A stretch of 64,000 nucleotides of DNA from Amaranthus tricolor (lineage: Eukaryota; Streptophyta; Magnoliopsida; Caryophyllales; Amaranthaceae), in assembly GCF_026212465.1 (NCBI RefSeq), contig NC_080060.1:1702135-1766134 (forward strand), given 5' to 3'. The notes under the pieces were generated by a model. The model saw only the letters and a list, made by a program, of their open reading frames with translations, did not search any database and was not told where the DNA came from. Made by a program: the position numbers and the translations under genes. How positions within the stretch are numbered: position 1 is the stretch's first letter; the number at the start of each line of letters is the position of its first letter. Below, one piece after another: positions 23,402 to 37,442 of this stretch.

Positions 23402-24095
23402 TTGGAATGTGAAACCATTTTAGACATTTGAACTATTTCTAGTTTGTGATTTATTTTAGTAAGTTTGTGACTTTTGGGTTATGTGAATTGAGTTGAGTTA
23501 TTCAGTGGATTTGGGATTACTTGACATTCAAGTTTGATTGGTATTGGCGCAAACTAAATTATCTGAATACCTTATAATGCTGGTTCTCCCCTCCCCTACG
23601 TTTCTAGCTCCGCCACTGACTATTACAGTGCTTTCATATTTTACAATAATGGGTGCCTTTTTTCTGTAAATTTTTTTTGGTTAATGGGTTTGGTGTTTCT
23701 TCTGCTTTTCTGTATTTCGGGTAAAATGAAGCTGAGAAAGGAGTGTATTTGGTTTCTTAGTGCTCAATTAACTAGTGATATGTGACTATATTGGTTATTT
23801 TCGGAATGTGAAATCATGTTACATTTGGAATACTGCTGATTTGTTATTTTTATTAGTAAATTTGTGACTTTTGGGGATATTAATTGATTAATTTGGTGAT
23901 TTGGGATTACTTGTCACATTTGTCATATTGATCATCTGTGAAGTTGATTGGCATTGGCGCAAAATGACATTGTCCTAAATACCGTATAAATAATGATGTT
24001 GATGCTCTCCTCCCCTGGGGTGCTAACTCCGCCACTGACTGCTATGATATTTTTACTTAATCAGTTTTGGTCAATGGGTTTAGTGTTTGATGTAG
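23402..24095. repeat. Imperfect tandem duplication in the SPY leader intron
   Basis: Block 23402-23703 and block 23799-24095 share the same ordered landmarks. These are ggaatgtgaaa, tttgtgacttttgg, gatttgggattactt, attggcgcaaa, ctcccctcccc/ctcctcccc, tccgccactgact, and aatgggttt followed by gtgtttgatg or gtgtttcttc. It is a duplication of roughly 300 bp, diverged by indels. Confidence 0.8.
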
Positions 24096-24274
24096 CAGAT
24101 AAAGGAGAGTTCATGTTATTTTGATTTTTAGCACAACTTCCTGTTAACATTCATAATTTTGTTTCAGAATTTCATTCTATGTTAAGAATTTTCGTTGTTT
24201 GACTTTCAATATTGATGAGATTTGTTTGACTATGGTCAGAGTCATTTGCTGAGTGATAATGTATTTCGAAAACT

Positions 24275-24276
<2 letters not shown>

Positions 24277-24315
<39 letters not shown>
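24277..24315. repeat. Poly(T) tract, 39 bases
   Basis: An uninterrupted T run in the SPY leader intron, about 300 bp upstream of the start codon. The minus-strand ORF across it encodes poly-Lys and is an artefact. It might be the 3' tail of a minus-strand retroposon, but no body was recognised. Confidence 0.95.
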
Positions 24316-24613
24316 CTGAATATACGAGTTGAAGGCTTGTAAGTAGTTTGTCTTAAGTCCATAAAATGCTGGTTATTAATGGGTTCTTCCTTCGAGTGTC
24401 TATTTATGGTGTGTGTTATTTGACTAGTATCAATTTCCTGTTTTGTCCTCACACTTTTCGACTTTGACTTGGCAGCTATTTTTGTTTAATATTTTGGATC
24501 AAAGTTCCAATCATTTTATAAGTGCACCAAACTTTATTGCGCAGTGAGATGTCATTAGTGCTTTTGGTTTAAATTTGTGGTGTTTGCTCGTTTCAGAAAC
24601 TGGGTTCACTAGT

Positions 24614-27600
24614 ATGGCTTGGATGGAGAAGGTTGTTGCTGACAGTCCTGAGAAGCAATCACCTTGCGGGAATGGTTTTCTGAAAGATTCTCATCCATCT
24701 CCTGAAAGCAGCTCTCCAAAATGTAATGGTCTTTTGGAGAAAGAACTTGATGTGAAGGATTCTCTCTCTTATGCAAACATTCTTCGCTCCAGAAATAAAT
24801 TTGTTGAGGCGCTAGGCATATATGAGGGAATATTGGAGAAGGACAGGGAAAATGTAGAAGCTTTCATAGGAAAAGGGATATGTTTGCAGATGCAGAATCT
24901 TGGAAGGCTTGCTTTTGAGAGTTTCTCAGAAGCAATAAAACTTGATCCTCACAATGCATGTGCTCTTACACATTGTGGTATTTTGTACAAGGATGATGGC
25001 CGACTTGTTGATGCAGCTGAGGTATGCTTGTCATGTTGCTTGTCTATTGATCTAAAGATTTTTTTAGTTATTAAATAGTAGTGCACATCATGCTTATGTT
25101 TTTGGTGCGTTTTTGTAAACATTAATCGAAAGTCTGAACCCAATTTAAATTGTTTTTTCAAGGTTAGAATCTTATAAAAGGGAAATGTAGTTTCTAGACA
25201 TTGAAAACGACTAATCTTTGTCTTGGTAGTTTTCATGGCAATAAACTTGTTTTGGTCTGAATGTCTTGACTACAATTATATGGGACAGGATAATGATCTT
25301 AAAAAGATGTGGTTATTTGTCTTCTACAATTCTATGGTCTACATGGTTAGAAAGAAATAGGAGAATTTTCAGTAATCGATTTCAACAGGTAGAGGTGTGT
25401 CATGAATGGCTAAATAGGGTAATATAGGAATTACTAAGTAAATAATACTCCCTTTGGCCCTTTGAATTTGCACCTTAAAACTCAAATATGTGAGAGCCTT
25501 TTGAGTCCTAGGGTGCGAATTCATGGGACATAGGAAGTAACTAGTAATTAGTTATTGGAGGAATAAGATTTAGAGAGAACGTAGTATAAAATAAGAGGAT
25601 AAGGGTAAGATAATTCATTCATTTTTGTAATAGATTTGGCATGAACTACTTGACTCATATTGGAGAGCCACAAGCCTCTCCAAAGCTTGTACTATTGTTG
25701 TAATCTTTCTAGGTTACATTTCATTATAGGATTTACAATTACATTCAATTACACAAGACACAATCATTCATCTACATTCTTGATTCTATTTTCAAGTTCA
25801 TCTATATTCACACATTTCTTTATCATTGTTACTATATTTTCTCGTAGAATCTGACTTGCTTTAGTCTGATCAATATCATATACTGATATGTCAATCCATA
25901 ACAAGGTGCTGTGGGAGAAGGTGGTGTTTATCTATCTTCTCTTTTGGTGCTTTTATTTCTGAATTGGTTCATTTTGGGAAAGGGTGTATGTGGCTTTATT
26001 GTAGTTTTGCTTCCCGTATTACATTAGCAACCAGCTCATAGGGTATATTACCTTTTCCTTCCCCCTAAACATAAAATTAATCGCAATGAATTGGTTCATA
26101 TTTTTCTTGCGTTACATGATGAGGTAGACTGTAACGACTATGAATTCTTTCCCTTTTTGATCCCCTATCTGATGGGGAGGGGGGGATGGAGGGTTTGTTA
26201 GTAGGGGGTTTGCAATGTTATTTATTATAATTTCCAATTGATGATTCATATGCTTACGTTCTGCGTATGGGAAATGTGAGTAGTGGTAAAACTAAAAATG
26301 TTTTGTGTACCATCTATTGTCATTTACATAGATTTGATCATATCATAGATATATATTAGTTGTTGAGATATTTTGTGCTTTTACAGTCTTATCAGAAGGC
26401 TTTAGAAGCTGATTCATCATATAAGCCGGCAGCAGAATGCTTAGCAATTGTACTAACAGATATTGGGACCAGCTTAAAGCTTGCTGGAAATACTCATGAA
26501 GGGATTCAGAAATACTACGAGGCTCTCAAAGTAGATCCACGTTATGCTGTAAGGTTTTCTACTAAAGTTCCTCAAAGCATATGTGAGACTAAATCATCGA
26601 CTAATACTTGTTTTTTCTTTTTTTGATGCAGCCTGCATATTATAATCTTGGTGTTGTCTACTCTGAAATGATGCAGTATGACACTGCTCTCACCTGTTAT
26701 GAGAAGGCTGCATTGGAAAGGCCTATGTATGCTGAAGCCTACTGCAACATGGGTGTCATATACAAAAACAGGGGGGACCTGGAGTCTGCAATTGCATGTT
26801 ATGAGAGGTTGATTGCATCCAAAACTTATGTGCTTGGCTGGATATGTGGCTTGATTTAATTTATGGCCCTGTGAAAAGTTGTGCATAAAGTAGTTTTAGT
26901 TACATAAAAGCTGTGCATAAAGTAGTTTATGACGCAAACAACTTCGCTGTATATAGTCAATGATCATTGTAAGGTTGTGTGAAATTTGAGCTCCCCAAGG
27001 TAGGGTGCTTAGTGATGGAAGTTTCATCCTCACGACAATCGGGAATTAACTAATGAGTTGCACTGTGATTTGTAACTGGTCTTCTTTCCCAGTCTCCGAT
27101 GCCTCGTAACTAGTTTTTGTGTTTTAATGCTATAAACTGTATGAATCATGGAATTATGTTGTTATACTCTTAATTTTTTTGTTTTCATTTACTTATTTAT
27201 TTATTATCTATGCCGACATAATCTTCGTGTTGATGTTTGGTACTGTGACACTGCTGATTCAGGTGTTTGGCAGTGTCTCCAAATTTTGAGATAGCGAAGA
27301 ATAATATGGCAATAGCTTTGACAGATTTGGGAACAAAAGTAAGTGGCTTAAAACTTTTGTGCTTTAATAACCTATCCAAATTTATCTTGCTAAATAGTCA
27401 TTCTAACATAAAGTCTGTAAGCCTTTATTCCTTGTACAAAATTGGCATATGGGCTTAAAATATTGTTTTCTTTTAAATTGCTCTCTGTGCCAGGGAACAT
27501 GATCTTGGTTGTATATCCCGGTCCTGGTTTGAACATTCGTATGCTACTCGTATCAAAAAATAATGTCACCCTTACAGGCTATTATTTTATCCACCCAAGA

Positions 27601-30600
27601 ACTTCCTAGAAGGGTTTTGGCTAAATGCAGTTTACTTTTGAAGTTGAAATTTTAAGTGCATGCTGCTAGCCATTATGCATCTTTGTGCTTGTTCCTTGTG
27701 GTAGTTTTGTACTCTTTTGTGTGAGAAACTATTTTAACTGTGGAGGCAATTTCTTCTGAATAGAGAATGGTAGCCTTCCTGTAGAATACAGAAGGGTGAG
27801 GAGTTTTTGTAGTTGAAAAGATAAAACAGAGAGGTCCTTTTTGAAGATATTGCTATTTCATTTACCTCTTCCTTGGAATCTGATCAGATCTGCTGCTCTT
27901 TTGCTTACTAGATATTGATGCATTTTTGATAGTCTGTTCTATGACTCTTGACCATCTATTTATGCTAGAATTTACAACTATGAATTTTTGAATCCTCAAT
28001 ATATCTTCCCCTTTCTTGTGTTGTGTTTCCGTTTTAAGTGATGTTTTTCTTAAAGCATTTCCTGATCAGATGTTTTTATTATAGGTTAAGCTAGAGGGCG
28101 ACATTGAACAAGGTGTAGTGTACTATAAAAAAGCTTTGTACTACAATTGGCATTATGCTGATGCTATGTACAACCTTGGTGTTGCGTATGGTGAATTGCT
28201 GAGGTTTGAGATGGTAAGTTATTTGGTTTGGTTGCACCATGATGCATGAATCCTTCTGAACCCTCTTTCACCCTTGCTATTATGTATATATAACTTGAAT
28301 TATGTTCATCTTACTTCCTGGTGCTCTATGATGCATCATTACATATGCATTTTTTACAATGGTAACATTAATTGTTTGTAGTTGTATTTTTCCATCTTTT
28401 AAATGATTTAGTTGCGACGTCCCCCTCCCCCATGCTGAAAAGAGGTTTTGAAAGGAAGTAATTTTCTGCTAGAAATCGTCGTGAACTGCAATTGCTTCCT
28501 CTCCTTTTTGATAGATATCAAGGACACCTTGTACTATTTGGTGCAGGCAATTGTCTTCTATGAACTTGCATTCCATTTCAATCCTCAATGTGCAGAAGCA
28601 TGCAATAACTTGGGGGTTATCTACAAAGATCGTGAAAATCTTGATAAGGCAGTTGAGTGTTATCAGGTAATTACGATATATTTGTCCATCAGTTGATTTA
28701 CCAATCACCACTGTTTTTCATTGTTGTGATATCACTAGTGATCATTATCATTCTTTTGTGATGCGTTACAGATGGCTTTGTCTATTAAACCGAACTTCTC
28801 CCAGTCTCTGAATAATCTTGGTGTTGTTTATACAGTTCAGGTATGTGTTTTGTTGATTGGGTACTCATATCGAAGACATTGAGCAATCGATGCATCTTTT
28901 TCAGTCTTTTTGAATATTGTAGGGAAAAATGGATGCAGCTGCTAGCATGATTGAGAAAGCCATCATTGCGAATCCAACTTATTCTGAAGCATACAATAAT
29001 TTAGGTGTGTTGAAATGTTTAATCATGCATACACTTCCTCTTTATGATCCCTCAAGTTTGTGCGCTACTTTTAGTTGTAACTTAATATTTACCAATACAT
29101 TGGACTCAGCTGAACTGTACTGAAAGTGCATAAATTAAATAGAAGCTCCCAGTCACCGTGGTAAGCATGGAGCTAGCCGAAGTTTCACTCATAGCAACTA
29201 ACAAGGGCAAAGGCCAGCCTAGCATAGTCCAAGAAATGAAATAAGCTCCTAGAACTAGAAGAGTATATTTTCTGTTATTTGCAATTAATGCTCAAGTAAC
29301 ATTTGTTATTACTTGTAGTTTGTTAGAACTGAAGCTTTTTGTTATGGTAAGTAGTATATTAGGAGCCTAGAGTATGCTAGAAATACTCATTCATCTTTTC
29401 ACGTAACTGCTCTAATAGTACATTGTCCTATTCTGTGCAATGCTCATATACCAACCCCACCTTCAACTGTTACAAACTCCTCCATCACAACCATACAACC
29501 ACCAGATCTTCCACCCCAGTATTACACTGTATTTCAGTAGATTAGTGAACCATATACAAGCATGGTTTAAGGAGTTGACCAATATTACACGCTTTTCTAG
29601 TAAGTTTGGACTCAAGTCTTTTATTATTCTAATTTATTGATGAAAGGTTTCTTTACTTGATATTTTCTTTTTTTGGGCCAATTCCAACCTAATATAATTG
29701 ATTTGGAGTAGTTCAGTATTTTTGATTCATTTTAGTATTTTGATTTTTACAACTTCAAATTAGTTTGATGTTAGTTGGATTTTTGTTGTTAGTTTTATCA
29801 TATATAGATGTTTAGGGTTGTATGGAAAGTTAGAAACCTTAGATTTTATAGATGATACAGAAAATTTGAGCTTCGTTGCTTGGTATTTGTGTGATATAGT
29901 ATTGTGAGAACATTCTCTTCTACAATCAAACCTTTGAGTGAATGTGAGAAGAATAAAGATACTTACATACAGAGTAGAACACTTTTCATTGAGAGAACAT
30001 CCTTCCTACTGAGCTACAACTTACAGTTCTTTTAATTTTTTAAGAAATTTGGTCGGTTTGAAATTTATCTTTTTTATGAATATTTTAATTTTAATTGCTC
30101 CTTACAAGATTTAATAGCTGTCTAGATGGACGAATGTACGTGTATTATTAAATGGTTGTACCATTTTTTTTAAAAGCTTACATTTTGCTTCTGCTGTTTG
30201 TAGGAGTTCTATACAGAGACGCTGGTGAAATATCTCGTGCTATTGAAGCTTATGAACAATGTCTCAAGATAGATCCTGACTCGCGCAATGCAGGCCAGGT
30301 ACATCCTTGCATACAATGCCCTATTATCTGACTGTTACATCATTATATGCCTGTATTAGAGCTATGTTGCATGCCCATGTTTGTCAGACTCTTGTTGGAG
30401 TGTCAGATAAGCTTTGTTAGCTGTGATGCTTGGGCTTGCCATTGACCCCTACTGGATAGGGTGCCCGTACAATGTTACCTAGGTGCTAACAGGATAAGGG
30501 TTCAACTAGAGGGGAAATTTGGATTCTTAAGCCACTAACCCTAGATCTAAACTGGTCTGAAAGAGCCAAGACATTTGTTCTTTTTGATTAGAAGGGGAAG

Positions 30601-33600
30601 TCGAGTACATTAGAACCTTGAAGTTGCTATTTTCTTCTTCAAGAACAATTGTCTGGTCTTTTACTATTCTTAGCAATATCCGCAGCTGTTCTCTTTCATC
30701 ACTTTCTTTTTTAGATTATCTTTTAATTTTTGGTTTCAGATGTTGGGTGGGACTTGGGACTGTAAAGTAAATGCTTTGTTATTCCTTTTAGCATTTACCT
30801 TCTTTTTTTCTTTTCATCACTTTTCATCACTCTTTAGGCTTGCATGGGAATTGGGAAATAGTTACTCCTATTCTTTTCGTCACTCTTCATCAGTATCTTG
30901 GATAAATAAATTTTGAAAACTCACTTTATGATTTCCTTTCATTATAAATTCCATACTATTTTTGAAAGTTGTCTTTTTCTATTAAGGTAAATTATAAAAA
31001 TCTTAATCTAGTCTTTGAATTATTGTTTTATGTTCCTGTCGCCTTGTCTGCCAATTTATTCTACCATTTTTGCTAATCTGTAATTATGAGGTTCCTGCAC
31101 TTTGCAAGTTCTGCTTGATTATAAATATGGGGAAGGGAGGTTCTTGAGAAATTTGAGGGGCGTGTTATATGATCTCTTTTTATTGGTTTAGTAAAAACTT
31201 TTTGATGTTCTTTGATTTTCTGATTCTTGCAGAATCGTTTACTTGCTATGAACTACATCAACGAAGGCGATGATGATATGTTATATGAGGCTCACAGGTT
31301 TGAGCTGATCCTGTGTTCTTTGCCTTTTGTCTAAAGAAGATTCACTACTGAACTTGCTTGTGCTCGACTTGATTGTGTTTCAATATTTATTTACGGTAGA
31401 AATTTCATTAATAAGAACGAAAAAAATTCAAATCTTGCAGCCTCATCAGCAAATGAATGAGTTGGGCTTTGTGAATGGTGCATTGAAAACCGTTGCAAGT
31501 GTGCTTTGTTGATATATGTTACTCAAACTCAGTGTCACATGATTAGCCCACTTTACCCGCGAATCTTGATTGGATTCGATCGTCGCCTACCGAGTTTTGT
31601 TCACGGCTCCAATCACCATGAATTGTGATTCAAATTGGTGAAATTGGCGATCCAAAAGTAGAAGCATATTGTAAAAACAAGGCTGCACCGCATAGCATCA
31701 TGTGCGTTGTAAAGGTTTTCAAAAACAACGAACTGGTATTTTCCGCAAAGTAAAGGTGTAAAAAATCGCGATCGTTACCATCTTAAGTTTACCGTAATCG
31801 AAGTATAGGTCGAAACAAACTCTAACTCTCCTCATTACCATCTGTTGACCGTAAAAGCCATTTTGCGACCGTTACCTCAATACAACCTAATAAGATCATT
31901 GTTATTTAACCCTTTTTTTGGATACTTTTTTATTGGGCTCAATATCACTGATGTCTTTCCAAAGCTATTCTACTTAAGTAAGCTCGGTCACCCTCCAACC
32001 CTTAAATCAAAATAAAAGACCTAATATGTGGCCATTATTTCGGGATGGGGTGTACAAGGCTAAGGCCTTGTACATTCAACCGTTAGGCGCCACTTAGTGG
32101 GTGTCTTTGTTGTTCTTAGTATTACTTAGAGTATGCTAAAAAAATTGACTTTATTCGAGTATTTAACCCTTCCCGAATCTCAGGGGGCAATTGTTACCTA
32201 AAGCTTCAGTAGTATTGTATGACTTTGATTTTTGAGCAATTTGTGATGCTATGCACATTTCACGTTATTTATATGCTAAACTTAATAACATTTTAAATTT
32301 GCTTTGTCTAAAATTGACTTTCTGTCTACAGAGACTGGGGCAGGCGTTTTATGAGGCTGTATCCTCAGTATACATCTTGGGACAACCCAAAGGATCCTGA
32401 AAGGCCTCTTGTTGTTGGATATATTTCCCCGGATTTTTTCACCCACTCTGTATCATACTTCATTGAAGCACCACTAGCACATCATGACTACAAGAACTAC
32501 AAAGTGATAGTTTATTCAGCAGTTGTGAAGGTATGGTTTACTCTGAAAGTTGTATATTTAATTTGCTTCCTTGCTCTGTATTGTGATCTTATCTTCTTTT
32601 GGTGCTGAGCATTACTTTCTTGTGACGCTAGTTAAAGTTGATTCATTGTAGTCAGGAGTTTTGATGAACATTTATATGAATGTTGCATTATTTTTCGGGT
32701 TCATAGTTCTAATTAGAGTTTAAAATGTTTTTGCACTGTTGCCTTAGATTCGCTTGCTGTTTCTGCAGGCAGATGCTAAAACTTTAAGATTTCGAGAAAA
32801 AGTGATTAAGAAGGGTGGGTTGTGGAGAGAGATATATGGCGTGGATGAGAAGAAGGTTGCTCAGATGGTCAGAGAAGACAAGGTCGACATTTTTGTAGAA
32901 CTTACTGGGCATACAGCAAATAATAAATTGGGAACAATGGCTTGTCGACCTGCTCCAGTGCAGGTAAGTTTGAGAGAGACTTGTTCTATTTTTACGAGAA
33001 CTTATTGTAGTAATTAGTAAACGTTTGAGCTACCTTTCAAATTTCATGGCACCCACTTGGTAAATTATGGATCTGTGCTTGATGACTGCTCGATATTTTT
33101 AGTTTATTTTAGTGGGAAAAAATATGAGCAATAACAGATAACCTGTTTGAATTTGATTAGTGATTGCCTTGTTAAAGTAGAAGGATGAATTATGAATCTA
33201 TGCTTGATGACTATAGACTGCTCGATATAATTGTTTTTTAGTGGAAAAAACTTGACAGAGCAATAACAGATAACCTGTTTGAATTTGATTAATGATTTCC
33301 TTGTTCATTCATATGATTTTTCTTTGGGATCATAGGTGACTTGGATTGGCTATCCAAATACGACTGGTTTACCTGCAATTGATTACAGAATTACGGATGC
33401 ACTGGCTGATCCTCCAGATTCAAAACAGAAGTAAGTCTGTCTTCTCTTTACCACTTTCATATGTATAATGTATTGCTGCTGTATTGTACTTTTAAGTTTA
33501 ACTTGCTAATTTGTTGTCGCATAATCTGCTACTATAATATTGTGTACTTATTTTACTCATTGATGACAGGCATGTTGAGGAGTTAGTTCGATTACCAGAT

Positions 33601-36362
33601 TCTTTTCTTTGTTACACACCTTCTCCAGAAGCTGGCTCTGTTTCGGCAGCTCCAGCTCTTAGTAATGGCTTTGTCACTTTTGGTAGCTTTAACAATTTAG
33701 CCAAGGTATGCAACTTATGTTTTTTGGAGAAAAAAGATGCACCCTTCTCTCGTTGAATTTGTCAACTCTATATCTTCAAATGCAGTTTAAGTAATGTATT
33801 TTTCTGCTGCTTCTAGATAACCCCCAGAGTTTTGCAAGTTTGGGCAAAAATATTATGTGCTGTACCAAACTCTCGTCTAGTGGTGAAATGCAAACCATTT
33901 TGTTGTGACAGTATAAGACTTAGATTTATTTCAACATTAGAGCAGCTGGGAGTGGATCCTGTACGTGTTGATCTGTTGCCCTTAATTCTTTTGAATCATG
34001 ATCACATGCAAGCATATGCTCTCATGGACATAAGGTAAGGGCTTAAGGTATCCTGCAAATCATGAAGTACATCTGTCTCTTTTCCTTCTCCACTACTTGG
34101 AAAAAACCACATTGATGCGTCAACTGGTATTAATTAGGGGACTTCTCTATTCTATTTTTGAATCCTCAATCTGATATTGTGATGTTCCTCTTCTTGTTTT
34201 GCTTATAAAACTGAACTCATTCACCTTGTAGGGAGTTGAAATTGGATCATTGTTCATTCTTGTAGATTCATCTGTATCCCTATTCATCCCCTCCATCCTA
34301 GTCATCTTTGGTCTCCCTTGGCCTCAACTTTCTCTTATGTAGTAATGTCCTTGCTCGAGCATTTAGACTATTGAAATTGGATTTTAGTCTTTCATTTAGT
34401 GGCTTTGGGCTTTGATTGTTGTTTAGGCTCTACTCTTATTCCAGTTGCAAGGATTAAGCATAGATGGTAAAATTAGATTTTGTCGAATTCATGAGCTTAG
34501 AGCTTGAGAGTAGTGATCTCTGTGCCATTGGTGCATTGTTTTCATTGGGGAATCTTGGTTCTTTTCTGTGAGAAATTTTTTCTGTTCCTCCAAAATGTAA
34601 CGCAAGAGCCAAATTATTATTTTTTAATCTTTTTGGATTAATTGTGAGACCTTGGTAGTAAATTTTAGAAACTCATCGACGTTCTTTGTGGTCTGTGCAT
34701 GACATCTAGAGATCTACAGCAACCATTTCTCCTTTGTTTAGATTTGGGCATAGCAGTTTGATTTCAATCACAATTCTCTGATGTAGTTTGGAAACTGAGA
34801 ATTTCTTTTAAACGTTGGAGATACAATCATATGGCATAGCTTTGGTAGTTTAATGGAGCTGAGCAGCATTTTCCACATGTATTCTATGCTGAAATTTACT
34901 ATGCTTCTGGTATCCGTACCCCTGAGCTGGGCCAGAGCAGAGTCAGTGGTAAAGGAATGATTCTCACTGTATCATTCCCATATTTCTGTAGGCAGACATC
35001 CGAGCTATTAGAGTGAATCCTTTTGCTCCATTTCAGCAATTATATATCCAATATTTTTTGCTTATTGAGCTATTGCTAGCAGATTGCTTCTTCATTTCGA
35101 AAAAAGACAAAAGTGGTAGCTTCTGACTTAGTTTTACTTATTGAATATGATTCTTTCTCAACATGTTTGTCACCCAAATATTCACTCTTGAACTGCATAG
35201 GTGATCCTTTGCTTGCACTGCTTTTTATCCGATGGGCTCTACAACTGTTCAATGTATCCCAAGGGTTTCTCATTGACTAGTTTGAAATACTTTATCTCGT
35301 TTTTTGTTACTTGTCTCTGTAGCTTGGACACTTTTCCGTATGCTGGAACAACCACAACATGTGAGTCGCTTTACATGGGGGTTCCATGTGTTACTATGGC
35401 TGGCAATGTGCATGCTCATAATGTTGGTGTTAGTCTCCTTAGCAAAGTTGGTAAGCAGATCCATTTTGTCGTCTATAATTTCTCTTTTTTCAAGATTATT
35501 TATTGCATCTCATCATTGTTCAATAATGAATACTCCTATGACATACGTAATAATTATGTTTTTTTTTTACATGATTTGGCAAAAAGTATACATGTACAAG
35601 GTTTCATTTCGATTTGTATTCTTTTCGAAAGTTAGTCTGTTACCTTTTAGGTGGTGCTCAAGTTCTTAAACCATTTGATAATTTGAGAAATTGCACTTCA
35701 AATCTCTAAGCGAATTTTTCATACAATTTTTTTAATATATCTGGGGTTGATAAATATGAAGTACTCATTTGCTGCATGGATGATAATTAAGTGGAATGGG
35801 TGTAGTGGAACATCCCTTTCAGCGTTCTCTTGTGAGATGGTAGAAACGAAAATGGAGAAGTATTCACGTGGACAACCACTAGAATTGTTTCATATAGCTG
35901 ACCCCAATCTTTGGGGATTATGGCTTTGGAATTGTTGTACTTAAATGCTATTTTGATGCAGGGTTAGGCAATCTGGTTGCGAAGACTGAAGATGAGTATG
36001 TAAACCTAGCAATTAAGTTGGCTTCAGATATTAAAGAGCTCTCGAATTTGAGGATGACTTTGCGGGATCTCATGGCTGAATCTCCAGTATGTGACGGAGC
36101 GAATTTTACGCGCGGTTTAGAAGAAGTATACCGAAGTATTTGGTGCAGGTACTGCAAAGGTGACGTCCCAGCTTCAAAACGCATAGAAATTTTACAGCAG
36201 CAGCAACAATGTGTTTCTCAAGAGGCAAGTGTTGTGCCATTGAGAGTTATAACCTCAAAAGACGATTCTCCTCTCAAGACAAATGGTTTCAACCTAGTCC
36301 CACCACCACCGGTATTAAGTCTCGCCTCCTCCGAAGAAAATGGAACTCAGTTGATCAAATGA
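24614..36362 (+). CDS. SPY: SPINDLY, nucleocytoplasmic protein O-fucosyltransferase (17 coding exons)
   Basis: Transfers O-linked fucose from GDP-fucose to Ser/Thr of nuclear and cytosolic proteins such as DELLA regulators; represses gibberellin signalling. Exons: 24614-25021, 26387-26548, 26632-26807, 27263-27338, 28085-28213, 28547-28666, 28772-28840, 28923-29004, 30204-30298, 31233-31297, 32332-32530, 32769-32963, 33336-33430, 33570-33705, 33817-34034, 35323-35450, 35962-36362; 2754 bases, 917 aa, near the usual plant length of about 914. Residues 45-440 are tandem TPRs (repeated NNLGV and CYEKA patterns). The GT41-type catalytic region runs from about 450 to 860: [69 protein letters not shown] (689-699) and [20 protein letters not shown]. 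The KCK segment holds the lysine needed for sugar-nucleotide binding in the family. The start is the first in-frame ATG after a strong acceptor at 24596. The C-terminal tail is poorly conserved. No disruption is seen. Confidence 0.97.
25448..25537. mobile_element. Stowaway-like MITE in SPY intron 1
   Basis: The ends read CTCCCTTTGGCCC and, at the right, GGGACATAGGAAG. They form the imperfect inverted repeat of the CTCCCTCCG family and are flanked by TA on both sides (25446-25447 and 25538-25539). The length of 90 bp is very short, as expected for Stowaway elements. Confidence 0.65.
31640..31900. repeat. Unclassified repeat relic in SPY intron 10
   Basis: The string aaaaacaaggctgcaccgca near 31675 recurs as aaaaacaaggccgcatcgca near 44753 in the deoxyhypusine hydroxylase gene. 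The rest (tcgcgatcgttaccatct, ccgttacctc) looks repetitive. Boundaries unknown. Confidence 0.35.
35895..35941 (+). repeat. Retroposon 3'-end remnant in SPY intron 16
   Basis: It reads atagctgaccccaatctttg then gggattatggctttg followed by a TTGTTG-like tail. This is the form of the 3' end of a common plant retroposon family. A minus-strand relative lies at 49861-49915. Confidence 0.5.
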
Positions 36363-37442
36363 GTTGTTGAATGCCTTTGCTGATATGCGACAACGATGTT
36401 GACATCCATGGACTGGGCTGCTCCGTTTTGAAATATTTTTTTTCTGGCGAGGATGGTTGTGGGCATGATTTTATGTTATTCTCCATGGTAATTGATATTT
36501 GACAGATGGGTAGTACGTCTGTCTGCGATGATTTCTTCACTTCCCCGCGTCCAGCTTATGGTGCTTTCGTGTGGGTGCATAAAGAAACACCATACCCGCC
36601 ATTATAGAGTTGTAGCAGTTTATTATTGATTGGTCCATTGATCATTAGGTTTTTAGATGATAGAGAGAGTGTTTTGATGAAAAATTCAAAATGTATAGCA
36701 TCAGATTAATAGTTTATGTAGTGCTTGCTCATTGAGATGTTGTAGCGATCCATTTTAATTTTGGCTTCCTTTTGGTTTAATATTGACTTTCAATTAAGCA
36801 TTTTTAGGTTTTACAAGATTTCAAATTGCTTTTGCTGAGGCAAGGTAACATAATTAGCCAATTAAATCTTTTTTTTTATATTTGCAATTCGTTTAAAATG
36901 ATCAAAAATAAAATGAAATCCAACATAATTTGCCTTTTTTATTTACGTTTCGTGATAAGATTAACAATTCATGTGACAGTCTCACAGGCTTACAGATGAG
37001 CAAACCCTCATCAAAATGAAAACATAACATTCATGAGTATGCATTAGAACACAATAATACAACTATACAAGTAAAAGTTTAATATTTCCTCATATTCACC
37101 TTAATGGTCCTGTTTTTACTTTTAAAATTAATATGTACACTCGAATGATTAAGGGCAGAGTAAAAATTGACAAATTAATTAAAGGTTCTATGTAACTTTT
37201 AAAAAATATGATATTTTTCTAATAATTTTGCATTTTTAAACACTTAATATATACTAAGGCTCCCAATTTTATAAGGTCCTGTGCGGTTGAACATGTTAAA
37301 TACGTTTAAAATCTCCATCGGTAAATGACGAACTCTACCCACTCCTACTAGGGGTGTTCATTAGCGGGTACTCAATTTTATTTTTGATTTTTTGGACTGG
37401 TTTTATTGTTTATAGAGAAGACCCAATGTAGAAAGAAAAAGA
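36363..37442. other. SPY 3' region and spacer to the second MULE
   Basis: Holds the 3' UTR of SPY and then AT-rich sequence. The part from 37352 (taggggtgttcattagcggg) looks like a hAT-type MITE end. No protein-coding ORF is present. Confidence 0.5.

Larger units (their letters stand above)
22880..24613 (+). promoter_or_regulatory. SPY 5' leader with probable leader intron
   Basis: A GC-richer, pyrimidine-rich stretch at about 22908-23016 (repeated GCCGCC and CGTCGCC) looks like the first non-coding exon. A possible donor is AGAG|GTTCC near 23017. A good acceptor, tgctcgtttcag, ends at 24596, 18 bases before the chosen ATG. The intervening DNA holds an imperfect segmental duplication and a T tract. 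Splice sites here are inferred, not supported by coding phase. Confidence 0.5.

Noticed and set aside
24177..24452. Minus-strand ORF with poly-Lys
   Set aside because: Created by the poly(T) tract; no domain and it lies in the SPY leader intron.
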